Part shown: positions 18,598 through 28,981 of the stretch, in pieces
Numbering within the stretch: the stretch's first letter is position 1
How the letters are laid out: each line of letters opens with the position of its first letter
DNA from: Methanosarcina flavescens
GTDB taxonomy: Archaea; Halobacteriota; Methanosarcinia; Methanosarcinales; Methanosarcinaceae
NCBI RefSeq assembly: GCF_001304615.2
Contig: NZ_CP032683.1
Span: forward strand, 682,001 to 746,000
DNA: 64,000 nt
Direction of reading: 5' to 3'
Program-made: the position numbers and the translations under genes
The notes under the pieces: model-generated
The model's input: only the letters and a program-made list of their open reading frames with translations
Told to the model about the DNA's origin: nothing
Databases searched by the model: none

Positions 18598-20918
18598 TTT
18601 GAATTCTCCATCAGGTTAACTATTTTCTCACCTGCTGTCCTTGAGATATCACTCCAGTTGTACTTTTCGGCGAGTAACCTTGCGTTTTCAGAGATTTTTT
18701 CCCGTAGAAGGGGATCATTAAGTAACATTTCAATCGAAGCCTGAAAGTCATTCAGTTCGGCAATAACACCATTCTCAAGGTTGGTAAAACTTATTCCTCT
18801 TGAACCTACAGGAGTGGTTATTACATTTAAGCCGGCAGCCAGGTAATCGAACACCTTGACGTTAGTCCCAGAGCCCTGGGTCACAGGATTCAGGGCAATA
18901 TCGGAAGATAATAAGATTTTTGATTTATCCTCAGAACTAACAACACCCATCAGGACTACGTTTTCTCCTAGTGAGTTTTTAATTTCGCTTTTGAGGTTAT
19001 CACACACACTTCCGACAAGAATGAAGGTTATATTTTTGAGGGAAGGAGCGAGCTGTTTACAGATATATTCGGCTGCATCATCATTGGGTTTATAACCCCC
19101 ACTGGCAAGAAAAACAGCCGTTACTTTTCCTTCAAAACCATAATGAGCTTTTAAGGCTTCTTTTTCATCAGAACTGATAGGAGCCACACTGTCCACCGAT
19201 GCTCCATTCGGAACCAGAAGGATTTTCTTGCTATCTATTCCATAGATTTCGGAAAAGGCTCTGGAATCTTCGTCTGAACAGACAAAAATCAGGTCAGAGT
19301 CATTTGAAAGCTCTTTTTCAACCCTGTACACGTTATTTACCAGATATCTGCCTATACTCGTGAAATTCAGGATTTCTTTCTTAATATTATATTCCAGATT
19401 GTGGGAATCGTAAATGAGCAGCGGTTTCTTGTCCAGGACTTTAATTTCTTCTTTCACATAAGGATATACCCAGGGATGTGATACTATAACAACGTCTGCT
19501 TCCCTGCAGAGTTCTGATAGTTTCTGCTGGTATCTGGGAGTGAACTTCATTAAAAGGGGAATTGTAACATCTAAAGTCGTTTTTCTGCCGCAAAGCCTGC
19601 TGAAGATTTTATCGATTGCTATGTGGGGAACGGTCATTGGCACAAGTGCCTCAGTAAAATTGTCGGCAAGTTTCTGTTCCCTTTCTTCAGGTCCCAGCCA
19701 GTCAAATGTACCAAGGTAAGTAATGTCAAAAAGATCAGGATCAAAGTTCTTATAGAGTTGATAGATCCTGACTCTACCTCCGCCGATGGGCGGATCTAAA
19801 ATCTGATTATCCGTGACGAGAGCTTTTATTTTTTTTGAGGTCTCATGAAGAAAAAACTCGTTCTTCTCCAAAGGCTCAACAGCATCAATTTTGTCTTCTG
19901 AAGAAAGGAGCCTGTCAATAACATTCTGCCAGGAGATCTCCTGAACAAGCCTGTAACCTTCCTCACCCATTTTCCGGGCATGAGACGGGTTTTCAACTAA
20001 ATAGTTTAGCTTCTTTGCAATTTCCCGGGGATCAGGCTCAACAATAAACCCACTTAGCTCGTCCACGACAATTCTTGCAGGTTCTCCGGAATCCAAGCAG
20101 GTAATTACAGGCTTTTTACTCTGGAAAGCCTCAACGGTTATCAGGCCATAATCTTCGTTAACTGGAACAAAAGGAACGACAAGAGACTTCGAATACAGGT
20201 CAACCAGCTGATCGTCATTAATCCAGCCGATAAAAGATATTCTCTTATCATGTTTTGCCAGTTGCCTGTAGTAAGCTTCATCTTCTCCCCTGCCCGAAAT
20301 TATCAACCTGATATCACTCTTTACATACTTCATTGCATTGATTATAAGATCCGGCCGCTTCCACCGGTGCAACCGTGTCGGAAAGAAAATGAACTTGCCT
20401 TCTTCCGGCTCTTTAAAATTCTCAATCTTTGGAGGATGATGAAGTACCTCAAAATTAACAGCCTTCCAGAAATCGTCCACTGCGATCATTCTTTCGTATA
20501 CCGGAGCTCCATTGACAAAATGTTTTTTTATCCTTGACGGAGCCAGCCCGTATTTATCAAATTCATGGATAAGCCGTCTCTGTTTTTTCTTTTCCCTATC
20601 CGATGAGCTGAACTCCATATCAAACATATCATAAAAAACACGGATCGTATGCAGGAGGTATGAGACATGATTTCTATGTCTGATCATGTATGTGGGTGCC
20701 TTTGTTGAGATGACAAGATCATAAGCATCAAGGTTAAGGTAAAAGCAATTAGAGTATGCTTCAAGAATTCCCTCAAAACAGGACTCATCTACAGGAACCT
20801 CTATATGGGCGACCGAGTGCCCTTTATTTTTAAGAGCCCCCACCAAGCCATCATAAAAGTTTTCAGCTCCTCCTTTTTCTCCTGTAACACTCCGTGGAGT
20901 GACAACCGCGATCTTCAT
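18594..20918 (-). CDS. Two-domain GT4-GT4 glycosyltransferase fusion
   Basis: 774 residues with two complete GT-B glycosyltransferases in tandem. Domain 1 (about 1-350) shows TPRSVTGEKGGAENFYDGL, IFFPTRLHRWKRPDLIINA and NEDYGLITVEAFQSKKPVI. Domain 2 (about 365-774) shows PPIGGGRVRIYQLYKNF, VFLASGGYKPNDDAAEYI and GSGTNVKVFDYLAAGLNVI. Such bifunctional enzymes often add two alternating linkages of a repeating polymer. It lies between a coiled-coil methyltransferase (8-bp gap) and a single GT4 (4-bp overlap), in the same operon as Wzm/Wzt, which points to polymer synthesis before export. Confidence 0.88.
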   Translation of the reverse strand: MKIAVVTPRSVTGEKGGAENFYDGLVGALKNKGHSVAHIEVPVDESCFEGILEAYSNCFYLNLDAYDLVISTKAPTYMIRHRNHVSYLLHTIRVFYDMFDMEFSSSDREKKKQRRLIHEFDKYGLAPSRIKKHFVNGAPVYERMIAVDDFWKAVNFEVLHHPPKIENFKEPEEGKFIFFPTRLHRWKRPDLIINAMKYVKSDIRLIISGRGEDEAYYRQLAKHDKRISFIGWINDDQLVDLYSKSLVVPFVPVNEDYGLITVEAFQSKKPVITCLDSGEPARIVVDELSGFIVEPDPREIAKKLNYLVENPSHARKMGEEGYRLVQEISWQNVIDRLLSSEDKIDAVEPLEKNEFFLHETSKKIKALVTDNQILDPPIGGGRVRIYQLYKNFDPDLFDITYLGTFDWLGPEEREQKLADNFTEALVPMTVPHIAIDKIFSRLCGRKTTLDVTIPLLMKFTPRYQQKLSELCREADVVIVSHPWVYPYVKEEIKVLDKKPLLIYDSHNLEYNIKKEILNFTSIGRYLVNNVYRVEKELSNDSDLIFVCSDEDSRAFSEIYGIDSKKILLVPNGASVDSVAPISSDEKEALKAHYGFEGKVTAVFLASGGYKPNDDAAEYICKQLAPSLKNITFILVGSVCDNLKSEIKNSLGENVVLMGVVSSEDKSKILLSSDIALNPVTQGSGTNVKVFDYLAAGLNVITTPVGSRGISFTNLENGVIAELNDFQASIEMLLNDPLLREKISENARLLAEKYNWSDISRTAGEKIVNLMENSK

Positions 20919-20926
20919 TTCTTCAC

Positions 20927-22279
20927 CTATTTTTTGCCTATAATCGCATAGTCTTGCGGGCCATATAGCCTGTAATTAAGAAGATCGATATTGTAGTTGT
21001 AGACCTCAACTGCTGCCTTTTCTCTTTCATTCATATCGTCCGAGGTTTGAATTTTCTTTAACCTCAACTCGTCCGTTACAGGTGAGATAAACTCAGTTTT
21101 AATATCTCTAAAACCCGATGATTCAAACAGAAACTTAAGTGTCTCAGGATGTACGGGTTTTATATGTGTAAGGTCTATGTAAAAGTTGGCAAAGGAGTAG
21201 AGTGACAGTGGATTTACGGTTTCGGCAAAGAGATAATACCCATATTTCAATTTCTGGTAACATAACCTCAATAGTTTTACAAGATAAGCGGGTTCAAGAT
21301 GTTCAACGACCTGGTCAATAAAAATACCATCAAGGGACTTATCTGGAAGCTGCTCAAGATATAAGATCGCATCAATTTTTTGAACATCAAACCCTTTTGA
21401 TATACAATAACCGACCATATCATCGTCGATATCAATACCTTTTACTCCAATTCCTTCACCGTTTAGCAGTTCTAAAAACTCCCCTCTGCCGCATCCTATG
21501 TCCAGAACGTTTGAACAACCCCGGAAATACTCAAGGAATTTACTTTGTCTCTGCTTGATATCATCTCTTGATCCACGGAACTTTTCTTCAAAGAGAAAAT
21601 AATTTAATGAGAGTCCTTCAGATTCAGAGGTAGCAACTTTTTTATCCGTGAACCTGTTATTATTCTCTATTTTCTCTGTCAGTAACCTGTTCAACCACGC
21701 CTTGTTTTCAATATCAAGATTTATAGAGGAAACAACTGAAGTTATTTCTCTGTTAATTTTTTCATAAACATCAGACTTAACATCCAGAATTTCACTTTTG
21801 AGTTCTCTGGAGATTTCAGACTTTAGTTTTGAATTTTCGGAGTAAATTTCATTATCTAACTCCGTAGAGAGCTGCACAACTTTCTCATCGAGCGAAATAA
21901 TCCTGTTGATGAGGCTTTCCAGTAAGTGAGCAACGCTTTCGTTAAATTCGTTTTGCTTTCGTATAGTGGGGTCGACATAACGCCTGACCTCTCCGTGAAC
22001 CAGTTCCCTTCCTTTAATAAGGAACCTGCCTGAAAGGGGGCGATGAGAACTTATAAAATAGCTACTGTTCTCTATATTCCAGTTTGACTTAATATACTCA
22101 AGATTCCTGTGGATACTACCTGAATCTGGAGTTTCGGGGATAGAAGGGAAGTAATCTCTACCTGCAGTCTCACCTGCAACACTTTTCTTTCTGCTGCGGA
22201 TATCATTCTGGATTTTTTCCATTATTTCCTCAACATTTATTTCTTCTTCATAGATTTCAGATGTATCCATAGGCCTCAC
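20927..22279 (-). CDS. Coiled-coil plus SAM methyltransferase, possible glycan chain-capping enzyme
   Basis: 450 residues. After a charged N-terminus, residues about 105-215 form long heptad-rich helices (NESVAHLLESLINRIISL, then repeated EISRELKSEILDVKSDV-like segments). The C-terminal half is a class I methyltransferase: NVLDIGCGRGEFLELL (about 260), VKGIDIDDDMV, IFIDQVVEHLEPAYLV. The first codon is GTG at 22277-22279, overlapping the wzt stop; ATG three codons later is possible. Position next to a Wzt that has a C-terminal glycan-binding domain recalls WbdD/WsaE systems, where a methyltransferase with a coiled-coil ruler caps the chain. That role is inference. Confidence 0.82.
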   Translation of the reverse strand: MRPMDTSEIYEEEINVEEIMEKIQNDIRSRKKSVAGETAGRDYFPSIPETPDSGSIHRNLEYIKSNWNIENSSYFISSHRPLSGRFLIKGRELVHGEVRRYVDPTIRKQNEFNESVAHLLESLINRIISLDEKVVQLSTELDNEIYSENSKLKSEISRELKSEILDVKSDVYEKINREITSVVSSINLDIENKAWLNRLLTEKIENNNRFTDKKVATSESEGLSLNYFLFEEKFRGSRDDIKQRQSKFLEYFRGCSNVLDIGCGRGEFLELLNGEGIGVKGIDIDDDMVGYCISKGFDVQKIDAILYLEQLPDKSLDGIFIDQVVEHLEPAYLVKLLRLCYQKLKYGYYLFAETVNPLSLYSFANFYIDLTHIKPVHPETLKFLFESSGFRDIKTEFISPVTDELRLKKIQTSDDMNEREKAAVEVYNYNIDLLNYRLYGPQDYAIIGKK

Positions 22280-23529
22280 ACCTTAAGTTCGTACTTCCAG
22301 CTACAATCTACCTCGAAAACTCCGGCATTCCTGCTTACAGGGATAACATCAAAGGAGTATTGCTTATCCAGCCAGTCATAAGGTTTCTGGTCCCTTGTAT
22401 GCACGGCTACTGTCAGCAAGAATCTTCCATTAAGCATGGGGATCCTTTCAATTTGCAGATCAAGATGCCCTGAACCCTCTATGTGATCAATTATTAGGTT
22501 TTTAAGTTCGGTATTGGTACCGAAAAGATGGTCACCCTTTTCAGAATACAAAGCAATTCCGAACACAGGATCTGCTATTTTCTGATTGGCTTTGTAATAT
22601 ATCCTGATTTTCATCGGATCAAAGGAGTTAAAACGAGTGTTCTTATTGCCGAATTTGTCGTAAAACTCTACGGAAGTAATTTCAACCTTCCGGTTGCCCC
22701 AGCGATTTGCTTCATTGTGCTCCCCTTCTTCAGGAAGTTCAGTTTCAGTTTCGGCTAACGGGACCTGAGATGCTTCAACCGCCTCTTCACTTTCCTCTGT
22801 GCTACCACCATATACGTATTTGTCAATGACATCTCCTGTGTCCCCAAGAGCTACCTGCACTCCTTTATGGAGAAGAAGAGTTTTGTCACAGAACCTTCTT
22901 ACAGCGCCCAGGTCATGGGAAACGAAAACTATTGTCACTCCTTCTTTTCTATACTGATTAAGCACATCGAGACATTTCTGCTGGAATTCCATATCTCCTA
23001 CAGCCAGCACCTCGTCCATCAAAAGCACTTCAGGGTCAGTCTGAATCGCTGTAGAAAAAGCTAATCTAACCTGCATGCCTGAAGAGAAATTTTTCAGTTT
23101 GGTATCCCTAAACTTTTCAAGCCCTGCAAACTCAAGCACATCATCAAGTTTACTTTCAATTTCTCGCTTTGAGATCCCCATGATGGTTGCATAAGTCCTT
23201 ACATTTTCAGAAGCCGTAAAATTTGGCTGAAAACCTACCCCTAGTTCAAGGAAAGGAGTGATTTTCTTATGCACTTCTACGCGCCCTCGTGTAGGGCGTA
23301 GAATGTTTGCTATGATTTTCAACAGGGTACTCTTACCACTGCCATTTTCTCCGATAATTCCAAGAGCTTCTCCTTCATCTACCGTAAAGTTGATGTCGTT
23401 TAGAGCATGGAAAGTCTCGTATTGCGGAGGTCTAAAAGCCCCTACAAGAGACTCAAATACGGTATTTCTTTTCTCATGGGGTATTTTAAAAATTTTGTGG
23501 AGATGCTCGACTTCAATCGTATGCATCAA
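22276..23529 (-). CDS. wzt: Polysaccharide ABC exporter ATP-binding protein, Wzt type with C-terminal glycan-binding domain
   Basis: 417 residues. The ATPase domain (1 to about 240) has Walker A GIIGENGSGKSTLLKI, signature LKNFSSGMQVRLAF, Walker B VLLMDEVLAVGD and switch His FVSHDLG. A linker rich in Glu (about 245-275) leads to a beta-rich C-terminal domain (about 285-417, from VEITSVEFYDKFGNKNTRF) like the Wzt C-domain that binds the modified end of O-antigen in bacteria. It overlaps wzm and the methyltransferase gene by 4 bp each. This form implies export of a finished, end-modified polymer. Confidence 0.92.
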   Translation of the reverse strand: MMHTIEVEHLHKIFKIPHEKRNTVFESLVGAFRPPQYETFHALNDINFTVDEGEALGIIGENGSGKSTLLKIIANILRPTRGRVEVHKKITPFLELGVGFQPNFTASENVRTYATIMGISKREIESKLDDVLEFAGLEKFRDTKLKNFSSGMQVRLAFSTAIQTDPEVLLMDEVLAVGDMEFQQKCLDVLNQYRKEGVTIVFVSHDLGAVRRFCDKTLLLHKGVQVALGDTGDVIDKYVYGGSTEESEEAVEASQVPLAETETELPEEGEHNEANRWGNRKVEITSVEFYDKFGNKNTRFNSFDPMKIRIYYKANQKIADPVFGIALYSEKGDHLFGTNTELKNLIIDHIEGSGHLDLQIERIPMLNGRFLLTVAVHTRDQKPYDWLDKQYSFDVIPVSRNAGVFEVDCSWKYELKV

Positions 23530-24308
23530 ATCTCCTCCGCAAAGCCGGGTTCCAGTTTGGAAAAGACGACATAACCTATTATGAGGAATAATATTGATGA
23601 GGCGAACATAAACAGGAGGTCTTCAAAGCGTGCCGGTGTAGAATAGATTACAGTATTCCGTGCAGATATTATTATCCGTGACATCGGGTTGAGAAGAACA
23701 ATTTTTTGCATAGTTTCAGGCAGGAAGTCCAGGCTATACAGGATAGGGGTTGCAAAGAAGCCTGCCTGCATAAGTACGTCCCAGATAAACTGAACGTCCC
23801 TATAGTAAACATTGAGCGCTGAGAGTGTCAGGGAAACTCCCAGAGCAAGAGTGAAAAGAGAAATCAGGATTAAAGGTGCATATAATAAATTAGAAGATAA
23901 AGGAACCCTGAAAAACGCCATAAATATGAAAAACACAACAGATTCAAAGATACTCATAAGTAGAGCTGTGATGCAGGATGAGATTACAAAAATATCTCTT
24001 GGGAAATAGATTTTTTTAATCATATCCGGCCTCCCTACTATAGAAAACAATCCGATATTTGTAGATCTGCTCAGAAAGTTCCATAAGATTATGCCCATTA
24101 ACAGAAATAGCTGATAATACTCTACCTGAACTTTCATGAGATTGGAAAATACAAAGTACATGACTGTCAGCATTAAAAGAGGTTCAAGAAGGGACCAGAG
24201 GTACCCCAATATGGAATTTTTATATCGGAGTTTGAACTCTCCCCAGGATAGTTTCCAGATTAACTCCCGATATTTATATAACTCGCTTAAATGCTTCAGG
24301 ATCATCAC
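23526..24308 (-). CDS. wzm: Polysaccharide ABC exporter permease, Wzm type
   Basis: A 260-residue ABC-2 permease with about six membrane helices. The N-terminal amphipathic segment [20 protein letters not shown] then [14 protein letters not shown] is characteristic of polysaccharide exporters, as is [18 protein letters not shown]. It pairs with the following wzt (4-bp overlap) and overlaps the upstream GT4 by 35 bp. Together they move lipid-linked polysaccharide across the cytoplasmic membrane. Confidence 0.92.
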   Translation of the reverse strand: MMILKHLSELYKYRELIWKLSWGEFKLRYKNSILGYLWSLLEPLLMLTVMYFVFSNLMKVQVEYYQLFLLMGIILWNFLSRSTNIGLFSIVGRPDMIKKIYFPRDIFVISSCITALLMSIFESVVFFIFMAFFRVPLSSNLLYAPLILISLFTLALGVSLTLSALNVYYRDVQFIWDVLMQAGFFATPILYSLDFLPETMQKIVLLNPMSRIIISARNTVIYSTPARFEDLLFMFASSILFLIIGYVVFSKLEPGFAEEI

Positions 24309-25374
24309 AAATCACATTTTTTATTTTTTTAGTAAAAATGGAAATATCAAATTCTTTAGCTCGGTTGAAACATGCATCCTGATAAGAGTTAGGTCTGCAA
24401 GATATGAATTTAACAGCTTCTATGACACTGTGGATATCTGCGTTTATAAAGATCCCTGTTCCTTCGGTTACTGTTTCCTTGAATCCCCCTTCGTTTACGG
24501 CTATTACGGGTTTTCCGCTTGCCATAGCCTCCACAGGTGTCATCCCGAAATCCTCATCCATAGCAGTGCAGATAATACCTTTACAGCGGGAGTAAGCATC
24601 AAGCAGTTCAGCTTCCGAAATCTCACCCAGAACTTTTACATTCCGCGGTAAGTTCTTAACTATATTTTCCGCATAACCTTTTGCATGATCGCCTTTAGAG
24701 TAACCTCCGACGATAACAAGTTCTTCATCTGGCATTCTTCTGAATGCCTCGATCTGAATTTCCACTCTTTTCTCAGGGTAAAGGCGGTTTACTGAGAGCC
24801 AGAAATTTCCATATTCCCTGCACGTAAACTTTGAAGTTTCCACGGGAGGATAGATTACCTGAGCATCCCTTTTAAAGTATTTTTTTATTCTTCTTGAGGT
24901 ATTCTTTGAGTTAGTTGCAATTTTACAAACGTAAGAAAGGTAATATTCCGAAACTGGCCTGTGAAGCCAGACCCAGATCCGGAAAAAGATTGAAATTAAT
25001 AAGGATTGTCTGTTGAGAAAGGTATGGTAGAGATCATAGAAAGCCCGTGTAGGAGTGTGGCAGTAGTACAGGTTGGGCTTATGTTTCTTTGCTGCAAAGT
25101 GTGCCCAGTTGCCTGAAAAGATAAAGAAATCATATTCTTTTGAAAAGTCACAGGCTGCAAAGTAAAAAGATGCGGAGATCTGCTTCAGAGGAGGCACTTT
25201 TGGGGTTTTTCCCAGGCTGATTATGCGTACATCAGAGTAGCCCATCTTTTTTACGGATTCCGTGTTTAAGTCAGTAGTGATAACATCGGCATTGAGATAT
25301 TTTGCCAGCATAAGCACCAGTTTCTCTCCACCACCAATTGCTCCGAAATAATCATGAAATATGGCTACTTTCAT
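24274..25374 (-). CDS. GT4 family glycosyltransferase
   Basis: A 366-residue GT-B enzyme starting the leftward glycan operon. It begins [20 protein letters not shown]. The donor half has [38 protein letters not shown] and [17 protein letters not shown], the E-x7-E region typical of mannosyltransferases, though the sugar is not proven. Its last 35 bp overlap wzm, so the operon is tightly packed from here to 17584. Confidence 0.88.
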   Translation of the reverse strand: MKVAIFHDYFGAIGGGEKLVLMLAKYLNADVITTDLNTESVKKMGYSDVRIISLGKTPKVPPLKQISASFYFAACDFSKEYDFFIFSGNWAHFAAKKHKPNLYYCHTPTRAFYDLYHTFLNRQSLLISIFFRIWVWLHRPVSEYYLSYVCKIATNSKNTSRRIKKYFKRDAQVIYPPVETSKFTCREYGNFWLSVNRLYPEKRVEIQIEAFRRMPDEELVIVGGYSKGDHAKGYAENIVKNLPRNVKVLGEISEAELLDAYSRCKGIICTAMDEDFGMTPVEAMASGKPVIAVNEGGFKETVTEGTGIFINADIHSVIEAVKFISCRPNSYQDACFNRAKEFDISIFTKKIKNVICDDPEAFKRVI

Positions 25375-26077
25375 CGGTTTCTCACTTGTTTCAGGGTTTT
25401 AAACAGGTTAAGAGGCTGCCGGTCATCGAATCCAGATGCAAATTCCAGCGCAGTGGAAAAGCATAAGTATCTGGTTTTCTAATGTGCAGGATTCCGATCC
25501 TATCCATTAGCCAGTAGTATCAGGGGCCTCAGTTAGTGATACCAGACCTTTCTGTTAGCTGTTAGTATGTTAGCTGTTAGTAGTTGAGCTTTTTACTGGT
25601 GATATCAGGTTTTAAATCCTTCTATTTGTGGTACAGATTGATTCAGATTTTTTGTTGATCATATCAAATTTTTATAATAGTATCAAATCTTTTATTAATA
25701 TCAGGGCTTTTATTAATCAGGGCTTTTATTAATAACACTACAGTGTTTACTGGTGGCATCAAATTTCTGCCAAATACAGATTTCTCACGTATTATCAGAT
25801 CTTCCACTAGTAATACAATACTAGATCTTCCATGAGTAATAACGGATATTTTCGCAGTCTCAGAAATTCATTAAGCTCAACGGTTATAAGTATATTGAAA
25901 ATTTCATATCAACATTATGAGAGGTATATATAACATTTGCCAGATGAGGCTGTGAATCAGGAGTATTCACCTTTTCATCTAGATTAGACAACCTTAAAGT
26001 TATTATATTAATTCAATACTATCAAAGATTAATTCACTTAAAAGTACAATAACGCAAACAGATAAAAATTAAGAGAG
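25375..26077. other. Intergenic region with degenerate short repeats
   Basis: 703 bp between divergent operons, so it should hold the promoters of the wzm/wzt operon and of aglB. The sequence is AT-rich with degenerate repeats, for example CTGTTAGCTGTTAGTATGTT around 25552-25580 and two tandem TTTTATTAA...CAGGGC units at 25690-25735. A TATA-like run occurs near 25925-25935. No open frame with coding character was seen. Confidence 0.4.
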
Positions 26078-28573
26078 ATGGTTACAACGAACAAAGGCAT
26101 GAGATGTCCGGCGGTAAAACGGCCAGCGAATAATTTAAAACTCAGTATTATTGCTCTGACTGCAGTTGTGATAGTTGCTTTTCTCATGCGCATGCTGTCA
26201 TACGCCTCAGTCACTGCAAACGGAAGCATAACTTTCAATGGATATGATGACTTCTACCACATGCGGCGCATTTTATATACAGCTTCCAATTTTCCCCATT
26301 CCCTTAATTTCGATTCTTACATAAATTACCCTCAGGGCTTTGAGATTGGGTGGCCGCCTCTTTTTGACCTGTTAGGCGCTCTGCTTGCAATGATCCTGGG
26401 AGGGGGACAGCCGGATTTATATACCATCGAATTCGCAGGAGCCCTGCTGCCCTTACTTCTGGGGATTCTGACAATAATTCCTTTATATTTTGTAACTAGC
26501 TCGGTATTTGACAGAAAAACCGCGCTTCTCGCAGCTTTCATTTTTGCAGTGCTTCCAGCACACGTATACATATCCCGATTTGGAGCGGTTGACCACCATG
26601 TAGCAGAGACGCTTCTATCAACTTCAGCTTATGCATTCTTCATATTTGCCTTAAAATGGGCAGGTGAGGGATCTCTCTCCCTGACATCTCTTAAAAACAT
26701 CTCTTCCGACAAGAAATATATTAAAACGCTGGCTTCCGCAGCAGCATCCGGGCTTTTCTTCGCACTACTGATTTTCACATGGATAGGAGCTCCGGTTTTT
26801 GTGAGTTTTATTGTGCTTTACGCATTCATACAAACCACACTCGACCTCAGAGCCGGGAAAAATTCCGATTATCTTCTTATCTGCACCATTACAAGCCTTC
26901 TTGCAACACTTCTCTTTACTATTCCTCTTGTAGCAAGGTCTGTGCGCCCGGGCCTTGAGATGAGCGCAATGTACCTATCCTGGTTCCAGGTACTCTATGT
27001 ATTGAGCCTGGTGGCAGGAACCCTAATCCTCTGGGGTTTTTCCTCATATATCTCGAAAAAGGATCTGAACTGGAAATACTATCCAGCCATCTTGATACTG
27101 GTCTCAGGGTTAGGGCTTCTCTCCCTCAGGATTCTTTCTGCCGAATACTATGCTTTCGTAATTGAGGGAATGAGGTTCTTCCTAGGAAAAGGTGAATACA
27201 TAGGTACGATTGCTGAAGCTGTGCCATTATTTTTAACAGCGCAGGGAAAGCTTACTTTTTCGCCAGTACTATCAAGCCTGGGACTTTGCTTCCTTGCAGC
27301 TCTGGGAGGATTTTTCCTGCTTTGCCTTGAGTGGAGAGGAGAAAAATCAAAGCCTGAAGGGATATTTTTCCTCTTATGGTCAATTTTCTTTGCATATTTA
27401 GCAATTTCCCAGAGGCGCTTTTCCTATCTGTTCGCAGTAAACGTTTCAATTCTTACCGCGTACTTCCTCTGGGTATTACTCGAGTCCTTTGACTTTGAGG
27501 CTGAAGTAAGGAAACTGATCAAGTCAGGACCAATAACCGCGAAGAACTCCACGTCTGCACTTAAGGAGGAGAAAGAAACAAAGTCAAAGAAAAAATCAAA
27601 ACAGAAAATAAGCAATACATTAGGCTCGAAAAAGGACCAGCAGCCCGATTACTTCAAAATTGTCTCATCCGTGGCACTGATAGGGCTTGTATTTATACCC
27701 TGCATATGGTCCGGGTTTGCTTTTGCAAAAGAAGGAGGATCGGTTGATCCTGAGTGGAAAGAAGCTCTCACCTGGCTTGAAGCCTCAAGCCCTGAGACTT
27801 CGAATTACCTTGAGCCTTCCGAAACTCCCGAGTACAGTGTTTTGAGCTGGTGGGACTATGGAAACTGGATTGTTTACCTGGCAAAAAGACCTGTCGTTTC
27901 AAACAATTTCCAAACCGGCATACAGGACTCAGCCCATTTCTTCACAACTGACTCCGAAGAAGAAGCAAAGGCAATTATGGAGAAGCTCAATGTAAAGTAT
28001 GTAATAACCGACAAACAGATGGCGAGCGGCAAGTTTGGGGCTATTGTTGAGCTTGCAGGCAAGGATATTGAACAGTATTTCAAAATTGAAACTGTTAAAG
28101 GGAAAACTGGTCTTGAGACCGTTGCAACAGCTAAAAATGAATTCAAGAATACCGAAGTATACAAACTTCATGAACTCGACGGATCAAATCTTGGAAACCT
28201 GAGACTTGTTTATGAAAGTTCTATCCCTGAGGAAAAGGGCGGCAAGAAAAATGATGTAAAGATATTCGAATTCGTCCCAGGAGCTAAACTCTCAGGTACT
28301 GCAAGCCCGGGACAGAACGTTACTGCCACCCTTGTGCTCAACTCGAACACAGGTCGGGAATTCACTTATCAGAACACGGCAATGTCAGATAAAAACAGTT
28401 CATTTGAAATAACCGTACCTTACTCAACCGAAAATACAGCACATGGAGTTAGAGCTGTATCGGCTTATTCCGTGAGTACAGGAGGGAATGCTACAGTCTC
28501 AGGAATCCAGGTAACGGAAGATGATGTCCTGAACGGGAACCGGATAGAAGTGAAGAGCCTGGAGACGAACTGA
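26078..28573 (+). CDS. aglB: Oligosaccharyltransferase AglB (STT3 family)
   Basis: 831 residues. AglB moves a lipid-linked glycan onto Asn in N-X-S/T sequons of surface proteins. The N-terminal half has about thirteen membrane helices. The first loop carries the catalytic acidic motif GYDDFYHMRRI (about residue 53), and a second acidic-His motif occurs in GAVDHHVAETLLS (about 170). The soluble domain begins near 550 and has the signature SWWDYGNWI (about 588). A Lys-rich insert (about 485-520) precedes it. It stands alone on the + strand but adjoins the glycan gene clusters, which probably make its donor. The C-terminal domain is beta-rich. Confidence 0.95.
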   Translation: MVTTNKGMRCPAVKRPANNLKLSIIALTAVVIVAFLMRMLSYASVTANGSITFNGYDDFYHMRRILYTASNFPHSLNFDSYINYPQGFEIGWPPLFDLLGALLAMILGGGQPDLYTIEFAGALLPLLLGILTIIPLYFVTSSVFDRKTALLAAFIFAVLPAHVYISRFGAVDHHVAETLLSTSAYAFFIFALKWAGEGSLSLTSLKNISSDKKYIKTLASAAASGLFFALLIFTWIGAPVFVSFIVLYAFIQTTLDLRAGKNSDYLLICTITSLLATLLFTIPLVARSVRPGLEMSAMYLSWFQVLYVLSLVAGTLILWGFSSYISKKDLNWKYYPAILILVSGLGLLSLRILSAEYYAFVIEGMRFFLGKGEYIGTIAEAVPLFLTAQGKLTFSPVLSSLGLCFLAALGGFFLLCLEWRGEKSKPEGIFFLLWSIFFAYLAISQRRFSYLFAVNVSILTAYFLWVLLESFDFEAEVRKLIKSGPITAKNSTSALKEEKETKSKKKSKQKISNTLGSKKDQQPDYFKIVSSVALIGLVFIPCIWSGFAFAKEGGSVDPEWKEALTWLEASSPETSNYLEPSETPEYSVLSWWDYGNWIVYLAKRPVVSNNFQTGIQDSAHFFTTDSEEEAKAIMEKLNVKYVITDKQMASGKFGAIVELAGKDIEQYFKIETVKGKTGLETVATAKNEFKNTEVYKLHELDGSNLGNLRLVYESSIPEEKGGKKNDVKIFEFVPGAKLSGTASPGQNVTATLVLNSNTGREFTYQNTAMSDKNSSFEITVPYSTENTAHGVRAVSAYSVSTGGNATVSGIQVTEDDVLNGNRIEVKSLETN

Positions 28574-28824
28574 CATCCCCTGAACCTGACTCTTAAGTCT
28601 GTGAATCAGGGAGAAGAAGCTTTACAAATACTAGTGCTTTAGAAAAATTAGAAAATTTACAAAAGATCGGAATTCAAAAAGGTTAGGAATTTAAAAGAAT
28701 TAAGAGGCTTACAGAAGTTAGGAAACTTAAAGAAATTAGAAGTATTAAAAACATTAAAAAATGAATGGAGGAAGAAGAAGCTATTTTCCCATTCTCCGGT
28801 CTCTTTTCTTCTTTATTTTTATCT
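28574..28824. other. Intergenic region downstream of aglB
   Basis: A purine-rich stretch of degenerate repeats (GAAATTAGAAG/AAAATTAGAAA-like units, 28620-28760) leads into a pyrimidine-rich tandem repeat. No gene was recognised. The sharp change from purine-rich to pyrimidine-rich strand around 28785 is notable and could allow a hairpin. Confidence 0.35.
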
Positions 28825-28981
28825 CTTACTATCCTGTATTCTATCTTTTCTCATCGCTTCTTCCTTTACTATCTCGTATTATTTCTTTTCTTATCGTTCT
28901 TCCTTTACTATCTCGTATTATTTCTTTTCTTATCGTTCTTCCTTTACTATCTCGTATTATTTCTTTTCTTATCGTTTCTTT
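28825..28981. repeat. 39-bp tandem repeat, about four copies
   Basis: Copies at 28865-28903, 28904-28942 and 28943-28981 are near identical, and a degenerate copy at 28825-28864 has one extra base. The unit is pyrimidine-rich on the + strand and reads TTTACTATCTCG, then TATTATTTC, then TTTTCTTATCG. Because 39 is a multiple of three, frames stay open and give artificial repeats of LPLLSRIISFLIV; I do not regard these as genes. It lies between convergent aglB and the DHH gene. Confidence 0.85.
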
